Assembly (NCBI RefSeq): GCF_000021745.1
Contig: NC_011666.1
Location: forward strand, 3,499,001 to 3,563,000
Length of the DNA: 64,000 nt
Reading direction: 5' to 3'
Origin: Methylocella silvestris BL2
GTDB lineage: Bacteria > Pseudomonadota > Alphaproteobacteria > Rhizobiales > Beijerinckiaceae
Positions 7,779 to 15,731 of the stretch are shown piece after piece. Position numbers and translations under genes: made by a program. The notes below the pieces were generated by a model. The model was given only the letters and a program-made list of their open reading frames with translations. It made no database searches and was not told where the DNA came from. Within the stretch, counting starts at the first letter, position 1. Every line of letters starts with the position of its first letter.

Positions 7779-8508
7779 CGGCCGCGGCCAGGCGTTCGAT
7801 CTCGCGCGCGATGTCATAGGCTTTCGGCCGTCCGCCGCGCTCCTTGCCGATGAGGTCGCGGTCGTCGCGGTCGTCGCGGTCCGCGCTTTTGCGCTGCAGA
7901 AGTTCGGCCATCTGCGTGGCGAGGGGTTTGGCTGGATCGAAGGTCTCGAGCACCGCGCCGGTTTTCGCCAGATTATCGAGGCCGGGCGCGAAGACAGGCG
8001 TCGATTTTGCCTTTTCCCGCAGCAGGTCGATCGACAGTTTCGTGACGCGCGACATGGACGGCAGATCCATCACCTCGGGATGGGCGCCGGGCAGGGCGAT
8101 GAGCGTGCGCGTCGCCAGCGCCGTAGCGATAAAGGCGCCCGCCGCCGTATGGCCGTAGAGGAGGCCGATGGTGTGGATCCCGCTGATGTCGGCAAGGATC
8201 AGGCTTTTGGCGAGATGGGCGAGATATTCGGAGAGGCCGAGCAATTCGTCGCGCCGGCTCATCCGTTGGCTGTCGCTGTCGACAAGAACGATCAGCGGGC
8301 CCTTGTGGCCGGAGGCGACGGCGCCGAGCGCCGCGCGCGCGAGTTTTGCCGCGCCCTCGACGCCGAGGGCGGTCCCGTTGGCGACGCCGATGACCAGCGC
8401 CTTGCCGCCATCCGGCAGCGGCCCTTCGCCCGAAATCAGCCCGTCAGCGTCGATTGCAATCTGATGGCCCGCCGGAAACAAGGAGACGAGAATTTCATCG
8501 AGCGTCAT
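7771..8508 (-). CDS. mdcE: Malonate decarboxylase gamma subunit
   Basis: 245 residues from the ATG at 8508 (MTLDEILVSLFPAGHQ), overlapping the mdcD end by 14 bp. Crotonase-type carboxyltransferase fold: ALVIGVANGTALGVEGA, LIVLVDSDSQRMSRRDELLG and LYGHTAAGAFIATAL are typical of MdcE. With MdcD it forms the decarboxylase that removes CO2 from malonyl-S-ACP. Near the C-terminus a 9-bp tandem repeat (7855-7881) encodes an Arg-Asp-Asp run in a surface-type linker that is not conserved. Confidence 0.92.
   Translation of the reverse strand: MTLDEILVSLFPAGHQIAIDADGLISGEGPLPDGGKALVIGVANGTALGVEGAAKLARAALGAVASGHKGPLIVLVDSDSQRMSRRDELLGLSEYLAHLAKSLILADISGIHTIGLLYGHTAAGAFIATALATRTLIALPGAHPEVMDLPSMSRVTKLSIDLLREKAKSTPVFAPGLDNLAKTGAVLETFDPAKPLATQMAELLQRKSADRDDRDDRDLIGKERGGRPKAYDIAREIERLAAADA
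7855..7881. repeat. 9-bp tandem repeat (three copies) inside mdcE
   Basis: GTCGCGGTC is repeated three times without interruption. On the coding strand it gives a repeating Arg/Asp tract in the C-terminal part of MdcE. The unit is a multiple of three, so copy-number change would alter length without breaking the frame. Confidence 0.85.
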
Positions 8509-9424
8509 CTGAATTCTCCGCAATCTGTCTCGCGAGCGCGATGAAATCATCCGTCGTCATGTCGGGAATGGCTTTGGGATCATTGGCGCCGAGCGCCGCC
8601 CAGATCTCCTTCGCGTCCTTGAAGGCGCCGAAGCGTTGCAATCTCGCCTCGAGGCGATCCTGCTCCTTCTGCATCGCGGCGAGGTCGAAGCGGGGCGCCT
8701 TGGCGATGAGGCTCAGGGCGGCGGCGCGAAAGCTTGCGACCGTATCGTCGGCGAATTCCTGCGCGACGCCAATCAGCCTGCGGTGCTTGCCGCCCATGGT
8801 GCGCCAGACCAGCGCGCGGTCCCTTGAATCGAATTCCTCGACGCCCTTGTTGGTCTCGATGACTTCGGGGCCGGAGACGCTGATGCGGCCTTCCTCGGAG
8901 ACGGCGAGGCCGCTGCAACAGCCGGAAATCAAGCCGCCGCCGCCATAGCATCCGGCGCGCCCGCCGATGAGGCCGATCACCCGGCCGCCGTCGGCGCGAA
9001 AATCAAGCACGGCGCGCATAATCTCGCCGATCGCGAGTTCGCCGGCGTTCGCCTCCTGCAGCCTGACGCCGCCAGTGTCGAACAGGATCAGCACGGTTTT
9101 GATTTTGCCGCCGGACGCTTTCGCGGCGCGTAACAATCCGGTGAGCTTTGCGCTATGCACCTCGCCAAAGGCGCCGCCCATGAAACGGCCTTCCTGCGCG
9201 GCGATGAATAGAGGCTCGCCATTGAGCGTTCCGCGTCCGGCGATGAGCCCGTCGTCGAATTGCTTCGGCAGGTCGAAAATATCGAGATGCGGGCTGAACT
9301 GACGTTCGGCCGGCCCAATGAATTCGACGAAGGAGCGGGGGTCGAGCAATCCGGCCACGCGGGCGCGGGCGCTCGCCTCATACCAACTGACGTCCGCCGG
9401 ATGTTCGTTCAGGAGCGCGCTCAA
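8495..9424 (-). CDS. mdcD: Malonate decarboxylase beta subunit
   Basis: 309 residues starting at a TTG (9424) that overlaps the mdcC stop as TTGA. GAGGAGG lies about 7 nt upstream, and the protein starts MSALLNEHPADVSWYEASARARVAGLLD as expected for MdcD. Carboxyltransferase/crotonase motifs include VLILFDTGGVRLQEANAGEL and GRAGCYGGGGLISGCCSGLA. It partners MdcE in decarboxylating malonyl-ACP to acetyl-ACP. Unlike acetyl-CoA carboxylase relatives this system uses no biotin, and none of the biotin-dependent (mad-type) extra subunits is present here. Confidence 0.93.
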   Translation of the reverse strand: MSALLNEHPADVSWYEASARARVAGLLDPRSFVEFIGPAERQFSPHLDIFDLPKQFDDGLIAGRGTLNGEPLFIAAQEGRFMGGAFGEVHSAKLTGLLRAAKASGGKIKTVLILFDTGGVRLQEANAGELAIGEIMRAVLDFRADGGRVIGLIGGRAGCYGGGGLISGCCSGLAVSEEGRISVSGPEVIETNKGVEEFDSRDRALVWRTMGGKHRRLIGVAQEFADDTVASFRAAALSLIAKAPRFDLAAMQKEQDRLEARLQRFGAFKDAKEIWAALGANDPKAIPDMTTDDFIALARQIAENSDDAR

Positions 9425-9738
9425 GACTCAACCTCCTCGATGGTTCTGACCCCCTGGGCGAGCCGTAGCGCCACCGTATCCGGCCGCGCGCCGCCGTCAT
9501 TGATGGAGAGGCGCAGTCCGCCTGGCGAATAGCGCTCGACGAAATCGCGCACCACCGCCGACCACACCTCGCCAAAGCCATGCGCGGCTGTGGCGATATC
9601 GATGCGGCAATCGAGCTCCGGCAGCACGCGCTCCACCAACACTTCCAGATTGCCGGAGGCGACGACGCCGACGAGGGCCTCGCGTTTGGCGCCGCCGGCC
9701 GCTTTTTGCGCCTTGAGTTCAAAGGAAAGATTTTCCAT
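9421..9738 (-). CDS. mdcC: Malonate decarboxylase acyl carrier protein (delta subunit)
   Basis: 105 residues from the ATG at 9738 (MENLSFELKAQ), with AGGAGG about 7 nt upstream. The phosphoribosyl-dephospho-CoA attachment site is the serine of VVASGNLEVLVE (Ser28), matching the conserved SG(N/D)LEVL of MdcC proteins. It carries acetyl and malonyl thioesters between the MdcA, MdcD/E and MdcH active sites. It starts 11 bp after the mdcA stop and is stop/start-coupled to mdcD. Confidence 0.93.
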   Translation of the reverse strand: MENLSFELKAQKAAGGAKREALVGVVASGNLEVLVERVLPELDCRIDIATAAHGFGEVWSAVVRDFVERYSPGGLRLSINDGGARPDTVALRLAQGVRTIEEVES

Positions 9739-9749
9739 GGCCGGCCTCC

Positions 9750-11396
9750 TCACCAGTTGCGGAATTTCGACGGCGGCCTGTAGAGGCCGCCGGACCAGCG
9801 CGCGAGATCCTTGATCGAGCGTGCGGCGAGCAGACTGCGGTCGACGTCGAGCACGTTAATGCCGAGGTCTTCGGGGCGCTTGATGATCCCGCGCTCGCGC
9901 AGGCGCTGGACCATTTTGGCGTCGCGGCCGCGCCCGACCTCCGTGTAGCCGGCGACGCCGCGCACGGCCTGTTCGCGCTCGTCCTTGTCGCGGCAAAGCA
10001 GCAGATTGGCGATCCCTTCCTCTGTGACGATATGGGTCACGTCGTCGGCGTAGATCATCACCGGGGCGAGTTCGAGCCCGAGCTTTTCGGCGAGCGCCAG
10101 CGCGTCGAGTTTTTCGACGAAGGTCGGCGCATTGCCTTCGCCAAATGTCTCGCCGATCTGCACGACGAGTTTTCGGCCGCGCCGGAGGGCCGGCAATCCG
10201 TCGGGGTCAGCCTCGCGGCCGGCTTTCAGCCAGGGCTCGGCCGGGTGGCGGCGTCCGCGCGCGTCGGAGCCCATGTTGGGCGCCCCGCCGAAGCCGGCGA
10301 TGCGCGAGGCGGTGACGGTCGACGAGTTGCCGGCAAGGTCGATCTGCAGCGTCGCGCCAATGAACATATCGCAAGCGTAGAGGCCGGCGGTCTGACAGAA
10401 GGCGCGGTTCGAGCGCAGCGATCCGTCCGGACCGGTGAAGAAGATATCGGGGCGCGCTTCGATATAGTCGTCCATGCCGACCTCGGAGCCGAAACAGTGG
10501 ATCTGCTCGACCCAGCCCGATTCGATCGCGGGAATCAGCGTCGGATGCGGGTTCAGCGCGAAACGGGTGCAGATCTTGCCCTTGAGGCCAAGACGCTCGG
10601 CGAAGGTCGGCAGCAAGAGCTCGATTGCCGCCGTGTTGAAGCCGATGCCGTGGTTCAGCCGCTTGACGCCATAGGGCTCGTAGATCCCCTTGATCGCCAG
10701 CATGGCGGTCAAAATCTGCGTTTCGGTGATAGCGCCGGGATCGCGCGTGAACAGCGGCTCGACATAGAAGGGCTTTTTCGCCTCGACGACGAAATGCACG
10801 CGATCGCCGGGGATGTCGACGCGCGGGAGCTTGTCGACCACTTCATTGACCTGCGCGATAACGACGCCGCTCTTGAAGGCTGTCGCTTCGATCACCGTTG
10901 GCGTGTCCTCGGTGTTGGGGCCGGTGTAGAGATTGCCGTCGCGGTCCGCGCTGACGGCGGCGACCAGCGCGACATTCGGCGTCAGGTCGATGAAGTAGCG
11001 CGCGAACAGTTCGAGATAGGTGTGGACGGCGCCAAGCTCGATCTTTCCGCCAAACAGCATTTTGGCGATGCGGCCGGCCTGCGGGCCGGAATAAGCATAG
11101 TCGAGTTTTTTGGCGACGCCCGTCTCGAAGACGTCGAGATGCTCCGGCAGCACGACGCCCGACTGCACCATGTGAAGATCATGGATTTTGGCCGGATCGA
11201 CGCCGGCCAGCGCGCGGGCAAGGAGATCGGCCTGTTTTTGATTGTCGCCTTCGAGGCAGACGCGGTCGAAGGGCCGGATCACCGCCTCGATCAGGGCGCC
11301 TGCGTCGGCGGCGGCGACGATTTTCCCGCGCGCGAAGGCGGACCCCGCCGCGATCCGCTGCGCCAGCGCTTCCCGCTCAGCGTTCCAACGCCTCAT
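9750..11396 (-). CDS. mdcA: Malonate decarboxylase alpha subunit (acetyl-ACP:malonate ACP transferase)
   Basis: 548 residues, normal length. The CoA-transferase-like protein shows DRVCLEGDNQKQADLLARAL near the N-terminus, GIGFNTAAIELLLPTFAERLGLKGKICT centrally, and CFGSEVGMDDYIEARPDIFF further on. It exchanges acetyl on the carrier for malonate, releasing acetate, so the enzyme turns over as malonate to acetate plus CO2. First gene of the operon, with GGGGGAG about 8 nt before the ATG. Its 5' region faces the divergent mdcL gene and carries paired operator-like sites. Confidence 0.95.
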   Translation of the reverse strand: MRRWNAEREALAQRIAAGSAFARGKIVAAADAGALIEAVIRPFDRVCLEGDNQKQADLLARALAGVDPAKIHDLHMVQSGVVLPEHLDVFETGVAKKLDYAYSGPQAGRIAKMLFGGKIELGAVHTYLELFARYFIDLTPNVALVAAVSADRDGNLYTGPNTEDTPTVIEATAFKSGVVIAQVNEVVDKLPRVDIPGDRVHFVVEAKKPFYVEPLFTRDPGAITETQILTAMLAIKGIYEPYGVKRLNHGIGFNTAAIELLLPTFAERLGLKGKICTRFALNPHPTLIPAIESGWVEQIHCFGSEVGMDDYIEARPDIFFTGPDGSLRSNRAFCQTAGLYACDMFIGATLQIDLAGNSSTVTASRIAGFGGAPNMGSDARGRRHPAEPWLKAGREADPDGLPALRRGRKLVVQIGETFGEGNAPTFVEKLDALALAEKLGLELAPVMIYADDVTHIVTEEGIANLLLCRDKDEREQAVRGVAGYTEVGRGRDAKMVQRLRERGIIKRPEDLGINVLDVDRSLLAARSIKDLARWSGGLYRPPSKFRNW

Positions 11397-11507
11397 GCTT
11401 CGCTCCCCCTAAAGCATATTAGCCGCGACATTAACCGCCCTTGGCCGGCGCGGCGACTGCGATTTGCTGGCGCCTGCCATCCGGCCGGGCAGCTTTCGCT
11501 TCACCCT

Positions 11508-11522
11508 TGTGTATACAAAAAA
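11508..11522 (+). promoter_or_regulatory. Operator-like site, mdcA side (TGTGTATACAAAAAA)
   Basis: Perfect 8-bp palindrome TGTATACA inside a 15-nt motif that recurs, inverted and identical, at 11778-11792. It lies about 112 bp upstream of the mdcA start. Rhizobial MatR-type GntR regulators of malonate genes are known to bind a TGTA/TACA-type palindrome, so this is a likely operator. Confidence 0.6.
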
Positions 11523-11777
11523 ATCTAAGATGCAATATCGCGCATACACATCGCCGACATTAAATTCGACCGGGCGGAAGCGCGGCTTTTGCGGCGAGGC
11601 CATCCGTGCCTCTTCCCAGTTTGGCGCCATCAGTGCTCTTTGTTTTGTAAAATGACGTAGACGCAAGGGGATACTGGCAAAGCTGAAGATCTGCCGCCGA
11701 TACGCTAAAGCGCAACCAACCCGCTCGGCTTTCGTTTTCTCGTACGATTATGGCTCCTCAAGGCGCCGCCGAAAATA

Positions 11778-11792
11778 TTTTTTGTATACACA
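11778..11792 (-). promoter_or_regulatory. Operator-like site, mdcL side (inverted copy of the 11508 site)
   Basis: The reverse complement is identical over 15 nt to the site at 11508-11522, placing one copy facing each divergent promoter. It lies about 136 bp before the mdcL start. A weaker third site, CGTATACT, lies at 11814-11821. Confidence 0.6.
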
Positions 11793-11927
11793 GTTGCCTT
11801 TATGGTTTGATCACGTATACTTTACCTGTCGCCAACAAGAGCGGCGGTTTTGATTGGAGAAACGCGCAATGAGACCCTATCTCCTCGCCGGTGCATCGCG
11901 CCCGGTCGTCAGGGAGGGCGCAGGATC

Positions 11928-12377
11928 ATGACGATCTTCGGCGTCGCCCTTCTCTCCCTCTGCACCCTCATCGGGGTGTTTCTTGGCGATCTTCTCGGCG
12001 TCGCGCTTGGCGTCAAAGCGAATGTCGGCGGCGTCGGCATCGCCATGATGCTGCTGATCGCCGTACGGATCTGGCTGCAGAAATCCGGCCACCTCTCTCA
12101 CGGCGTCAAGCTCGGCATCGAGTTCTGGGGCACGATGTATATCCCCATCGTCGTCGCTATGGCGGCGCAGCAGAATGTGGTCAAGGCGCTGAGCGGCGGC
12201 CCGCTGGTGCTCGTCACCGCGGTGACGGCGGTGTCCGCCTGTTTCGCGGCGACCGCGCTGCTCGGACGCATCGGCCGCGAGCGGCCTTCCGACGTGCATG
12301 ACCCAGAAGAGATCCAACGCGGCGGCGACATTATCTCCGGCGACCTCGTTCCCGACGTCCCGGCCAGGAAGGTCTGA
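11928..12377 (+). CDS. mdcL: Malonate transporter subunit MadL/MdcL
   Basis: 149 residues from the ATG at 11928 (MTIFGVALLSLCTLIGVFLGDLLG), with AGGGAGG upstream. Four hydrophobic segments fit a small inner-membrane protein. The conserved GVALGVKANVGGVGIAMMLLI and IEFWGTMYIPIVVAMAAQQNVV blocks are typical of MadL. With MdcM it forms a two-subunit malonate importer, reported as Na+-coupled in other bacteria. The frame stays open 26 codons upstream, but the family N-terminus and Shine-Dalgarno favour 11928. mdcM begins 5 bp after the stop. Confidence 0.93.
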   Translation: MTIFGVALLSLCTLIGVFLGDLLGVALGVKANVGGVGIAMMLLIAVRIWLQKSGHLSHGVKLGIEFWGTMYIPIVVAMAAQQNVVKALSGGPLVLVTAVTAVSACFAATALLGRIGRERPSDVHDPEEIQRGGDIISGDLVPDVPARKV

Positions 12378-12382
12378 AAACC

Positions 12383-13147
12383 ATGTTGCACATGATCGAG
12401 CACGTCTTCACCGAGCAGAGTCTCGTCGCCGCCTTCTTCGTCATCGGCGCTGTGATGTGGATCTCCCTCATCATCTCGAAACGCCTAACCGCCGGACGCA
12501 TTCACGGCTCGGCGATCGCAATTCTCATCGGTCTCGGCCTCGCCTATATCGGCGGCGTCGTCAGCGGCGGTCAGAAGGGCCTCGCCGATATCCCGGTCTT
12601 CGCCGGCATCGGCCTTCTCGGCGGCGCCATGCTGCGCGATTTCGCCATCGTCGCCACCGCCTTCGAGGTCGACGCCGTTGAGGCGCGCAAGGCCGGGCTG
12701 CTCGGCGTCGCCGCCCTCGCCATCGGCACGGTCCTGCCCTTCCTTATCGGCGCTGGCTTTGCCGTCGCCTTCGGCTACACGGATGCGGCCAGCATCACGA
12801 CGATCGGCGCCGGCGCGATCACCTATATCGTCGGTCCGGTGACGGGAGCGGCGATCGGCGCGAGTTCGACCGTGATCGCTCTTTCCATCGCCACCGGGGT
12901 GTTGAAGGCGGTGATGGTGATGGTGTTCACGCCGATGCTCGCCAAAATCATCGGCCTCGACAATCCGCGGTCGGCGATGGCCTTCGGCGGCTTGATGGGA
13001 ACGGTCAGCGGCGTCGCCGGCGGTCTTGCCGCAACTGACCCCAAGCTGGTTCCTTATGGCGCATTGACCGCCACCTTCCATACGGGCATCGGTTGCCTTG
13101 TCGCGCCGTCGGTCTTCTTTCTGGCGGTTCGCGCCATCACGGGATGA
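12383..13147 (+). CDS. mdcM: Malonate transporter subunit MadM/MdcM
   Basis: 254 residues with about eight hydrophobic segments. Family blocks are visible: ITTIGAGAITYIVGPVTGAAIG, FGGLMGTVSGVAGGLAATDP and a C-terminal LTATFHTGIGCLVAPSVFF. Large subunit of the MdcLM malonate importer. It follows mdcL after 5 bp, and the regulator gene follows 14 bp downstream, so all three are probably one transcript divergent from mdcACDEGBH. Confidence 0.94.
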   Translation: MLHMIEHVFTEQSLVAAFFVIGAVMWISLIISKRLTAGRIHGSAIAILIGLGLAYIGGVVSGGQKGLADIPVFAGIGLLGGAMLRDFAIVATAFEVDAVEARKAGLLGVAALAIGTVLPFLIGAGFAVAFGYTDAASITTIGAGAITYIVGPVTGAAIGASSTVIALSIATGVLKAVMVMVFTPMLAKIIGLDNPRSAMAFGGLMGTVSGVAGGLAATDPKLVPYGALTATFHTGIGCLVAPSVFFLAVRAITG

Positions 13148-13161
13148 GGGGCAGGGGCATA

Positions 13162-13875
13162 ATGGCCAAGGGCGTGCGCATCGGCGCTGGAACGCTGGCG
13201 TCTTTGAGAGTGGTTGGAGAGGATCCGGGACTTCTCTCCGAGCAGATCCGCAATGCGCTCACCGATGAAATCGCCTCCGGCCGTCTTCCGGCGGGGGCGG
13301 CCCTCGACGAGCAGGATCTGGCCGATCGATTTGGAGCCTCCCGCACGCCCGTGCGGGAGGCTCTTCGTCAATTGTCGGTCAGCGGCCTCGTCGAGATGCG
13401 GCCGCGGCGCGGCGTCATCGTCACCCGCCTGACGCCCGAGCAGATCATGGACATGTTCGAGACGACGGCCGAGATCGAGGCGATGTGCGTGCGTCTCGCG
13501 ACCTATCGCATCACGCCGCTCGAACGCAGCCGTCTGCTGGAAATGCACGAACATTCGAAAAAGCTCGTCGAGAGGCGCGACATCGACGGCTATGACGCCT
13601 TCAACACGCGCTTCCACGAGGCCATTTATCTGGCGACCCACAATGGCTTCATGGCCGAGCAGGCGGTGGCGATCCGCGCGCGGCTGAAATCATTCCGCCG
13701 CACGCAATTGCGCCAGGCCGATCGGATCATCCGCTCTCGCGACGAGCATGACGGCATCATGAACGCGATCGCGCAGGGCGACGGCGAGGAAGCCGCCCGC
13801 CGCATGCGCGCCCATATGCTGAATGCGGCAAGCGCGCTCGGCGCCTATTTCGCCGGCCTGCCGCCGGAGGCGTGA
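13162..13875 (+). CDS. GntR-family (FadR/FCD type) regulator, probable malonate operon regulator
   Basis: 237 residues from the ATG at 13162 (MAKGVRIGAG), with a purine-rich GGGGCAGGGG upstream. The N-terminal winged helix-turn-helix is at about 40-95 (LADRFGASRTPVREALRQLS, then MRPRRGVIV). The C-terminal FCD domain shows the metal- and ligand-pocket histidines at NTRFHEAIYLATH and RDEHDGIMNAIAQGD. Homologues named MdcY or MatR control malonate genes. Third gene of the mdcLM transcript. It probably binds the paired TGTATACA sites upstream of mdcA and mdcL and responds to malonate or malonyl-CoA; both points are inference. Confidence 0.85.
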   Translation: MAKGVRIGAGTLASLRVVGEDPGLLSEQIRNALTDEIASGRLPAGAALDEQDLADRFGASRTPVREALRQLSVSGLVEMRPRRGVIVTRLTPEQIMDMFETTAEIEAMCVRLATYRITPLERSRLLEMHEHSKKLVERRDIDGYDAFNTRFHEAIYLATHNGFMAEQAVAIRARLKSFRRTQLRQADRIIRSRDEHDGIMNAIAQGDGEEAARRMRAHMLNAASALGAYFAGLPPEA

Positions 13876-14021
13876 GCCGCCGCGAATGACGCGGTTTGCA
13901 TCCCCGTGGCGCGATTCGACCGTTTCCCCTCGCGCGCCCGACCGGCGGCGGCGTCATGCCGCCCCTCGCCTTTACGGCTCGCCGCAGGCATGATTCCGGC
14001 TCTTTCTCTGGAGGCGAAATC

Positions 14022-14999
14022 ATGAAGACGGGAGATCAGGCAGGCCCCCGCGGTGGGGCGTTTTCCCCTCAGATGCGGCTCACTGACGAGGGTCTTGAAC
14101 TCGGGCGCGGCGTTCTTCTCGCCAAATGGGACGATGCGGGTCTTGCGTCGGGGAAGACCGTCTGATCACGCTGCTCGCCATCGCCCGGCGTGACGATATC
14201 CCGCAAACGGCGGGTCTCGCCGTAAAGCGGGCGGCAAAACATTGGCGCTCGGGCGACAGGGCGCTCGCCGCCATTCATCTGGCGCAGATCGGCCTGCGAA
14301 AAATTGACGAAGACGACGCCGAACGTCTGGCGCTTGCGGCGGCGCTGGTTGACGCGGGTATGAGCGCGCGGGAGCTGGCGCGCGAACTCGGGCTGAACGT
14401 CCAGTCTGGGGCAAGGAAATACAGCGACGATCAACCGCGCGTGCCGGCCGGCAACGGCCGCGCCAGCGGGCAGTGGGCGTCGGGCGAGGGAGGCGCCGGC
14501 GAGGCTCCGGTTGTTGAGGGGCGGTCGGCGATCAGCGGGAGGTGGCGAGCTGTCGGCGGCGTTAACCGCGTCAAGGATCTTCCGAAGGACGCGGTCGTGG
14601 TCAAACGGCCGGACGGCTCCGCAGTGGAGGATTCCGAGTCTACAACCGGAAAGCTTATGGCCCCGCCGCGCCAATTTTCAAGAGATCTATGCCGCAGGCA
14701 AGGAGATCTCTGCCAGGCCGCTTTCAGAGCAATTCGTGTTCGGCAGAGAGGCTCTCGGCCATTTTGGAACTTACGATTTTCAACAGGACAGGGCGACGAA
14801 CACTTTTTACACTCAGTATATTCAGGCATCCAACTATGCTGTCGGTGTCTACATGGCGGGGGCCGGATATAGTCTGGCTGGCGCTCACGCTATTGCTCGC
14901 GGATATGCTCTATGGAGTTCGAGCAACGGATACAGCTACAAATCGCGCGAATGGACGACTCAAAGGTGGGAGGACGCTCAGAAAGGAGTATGGCGGTGA
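14022..14999 (+). pseudogene. Conserved hypothetical, possibly toxin-like protein gene with two compensating frameshifts
   Basis: Three segments in two frames together make one protein-like sequence. Segment 1 runs from the ATG at 14022 (Shine-Dalgarno GGAG) to about 14150 (LTDEGLELGRGVLLAKWDD). Segment 2 is in the -1 frame, about 14150-14665 (EDRLITLLAIARRD, AIHLAQIGLRKIDEDDAERL, DQPRVPAGNGRASGQW). Segment 3 returns to the first frame and ends at the TGA 14997-14999 (ANFQEIYAAGKEISARPLSE, then YIQASNYAVGVYMAGAGYSL). Adding one G to the run 14150-14153 joins segments 1 and 2 cleanly. The second shift is near 14660-14670. The PRVPAGNGR-SGQW linker is common in Rhizobiales hypothetical proteins. 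The C-terminal NYAVGV-GAGYSL block loosely recalls polymorphic toxin domains. Sequencing error is not excluded. Confidence 0.55.
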
Positions 15000-15508
15000 G
15001 TTTGCCCGATACCAACGTCAAGGACGGTGACCACATTCCGACTTCCGCCGTGGATGGAAAAGATCGGCAGACATTGAGGCGGCTGGTTATCCGCATCGTC
15101 AAATGGACGATTGGCATCGTTTGCTCTTGCGCCATTTTTCTATTTTTGGGCCTATTCGCCTTGATCGGTTATCTGTCCCGAGATACGTGCGATGAGGCAA
15201 TCCCTTCGCCTGTTGTTCGCAATTTGAGCGGAGATACGGCAGAGGGACAGTTCGAGGCCTGCACTTGGATTGGCACAGTCATTAACGAATCCGTCACGCT
15301 GCAGATACACCGATACCCCCGCCTTTGGCCAAGGAAAGTCCTGATCGATTTCGAATCGGTCGGATACTCAAGGGAGCCCATCCTGCGCTGGATCGACGAA
15401 AAAACCCTCAGTGTCGATCTCGGCGACGTTTCATGGGTTTCTTCGCGCATCGAGAAGGCCGGCGATATTAAGATCGTTTACAGCTACAGGGTGGTCGATA
15501 AGCCATAG
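14996..15508 (+). CDS. Small single-pass membrane protein of unknown function
   Basis: 170 residues if it starts at the GTG 14996, which has AAGGAG 7 nt upstream. An ATG at 14990 is only about 1 nt from that sequence. After a charged N-terminus there is one long hydrophobic stretch (VKWTIGIVCSCAIFLFLGLF), then a C-terminal domain with two cysteines (DTCDEAI and FEACTWIGTVI) likely on the outside. It overlaps the last codons of the preceding frameshifted gene, so the two were probably translationally coupled. That arrangement would suit a toxin/immunity pair. No recognised family; base composition is lower in GC than the neighbours, hinting at transfer. Confidence 0.6.
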   Translation: MSLPDTNVKDGDHIPTSAVDGKDRQTLRRLVIRIVKWTIGIVCSCAIFLFLGLFALIGYLSRDTCDEAIPSPVVRNLSGDTAEGQFEACTWIGTVINESVTLQIHRYPRLWPRKVLIDFESVGYSREPILRWIDEKTLSVDLGDVSWVSSRIEKAGDIKIVYSYRVVDKP

Positions 15509-15542
15509 GGCGGCGGCATAACATCAGCGCTCTTGCGAAACG

Positions 15543-15670
15543 GCGCTCGCGCCACCAATCTCGCTCAGATAGGCCTCCGCAAGATCAACCAGGACGACGC
15601 GGAACGCCGCGCGCCTGCGGCGACGCCGTTTGAGATGGGCAGGAGCGCGCTGCGGCGCTAACTCGGGGCG
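15543..15670 (+). pseudogene. Decayed second copy of the N-terminal domain of the 14022 gene
   Basis: The DNA reads, in one frame, NLAQIGLRKINQDDAERRAP followed by EMGRSALRR and a stop. It aligns with HLAQIGLRKIDEDDAERLAL and GMSARELAREL in the gene at 14022 (DNA about 14251-14390). It has no start codon, no upstream domain, and stops at 15659-15661. It is a direct-orientation remnant about 1.3 kb from its relative, so this patch has undergone duplication or repeated insertion and decay. Confidence 0.65.
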
Positions 15671-15731
15671 CCTGTCCGGCCAGGGCAAGCAGAAGACCCG
15701 GCGGGATCATGCGCCCCGATGTCGCCCGACT

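Larger units (their letters stand above)
11397..11927. promoter_or_regulatory. Divergent control region between mdcA and mdcL
   Basis: About 530 bp with no credible gene. It is noticeably more AT-rich than its flanks and must hold both promoters. It contains two perfect TGTATACA palindromes (11510-11517 and 11783-11790) and one degenerate copy (CGTATACT, 11814-11821). The GntR gene at 13162 is the obvious candidate ligand-responsive repressor. Confidence 0.75.

Noticed and set aside
7855-7881. Possible CRISPR-like repeat
   Set aside because: The units are contiguous 9-mers within coding sequence, with no spacers. No array was seen elsewhere.
10032-11528. 498-codon open frame antisense to mdcA
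   Set aside because: mdcA is a complete, well-conserved gene. The antisense frame has no recognisable domain.
13876-15731. Possible mobile element (transposase or integrase)
   Set aside because: No transposase-like sequence, terminal inverted repeats or target duplication was found. Only decay and one duplicated domain are visible.
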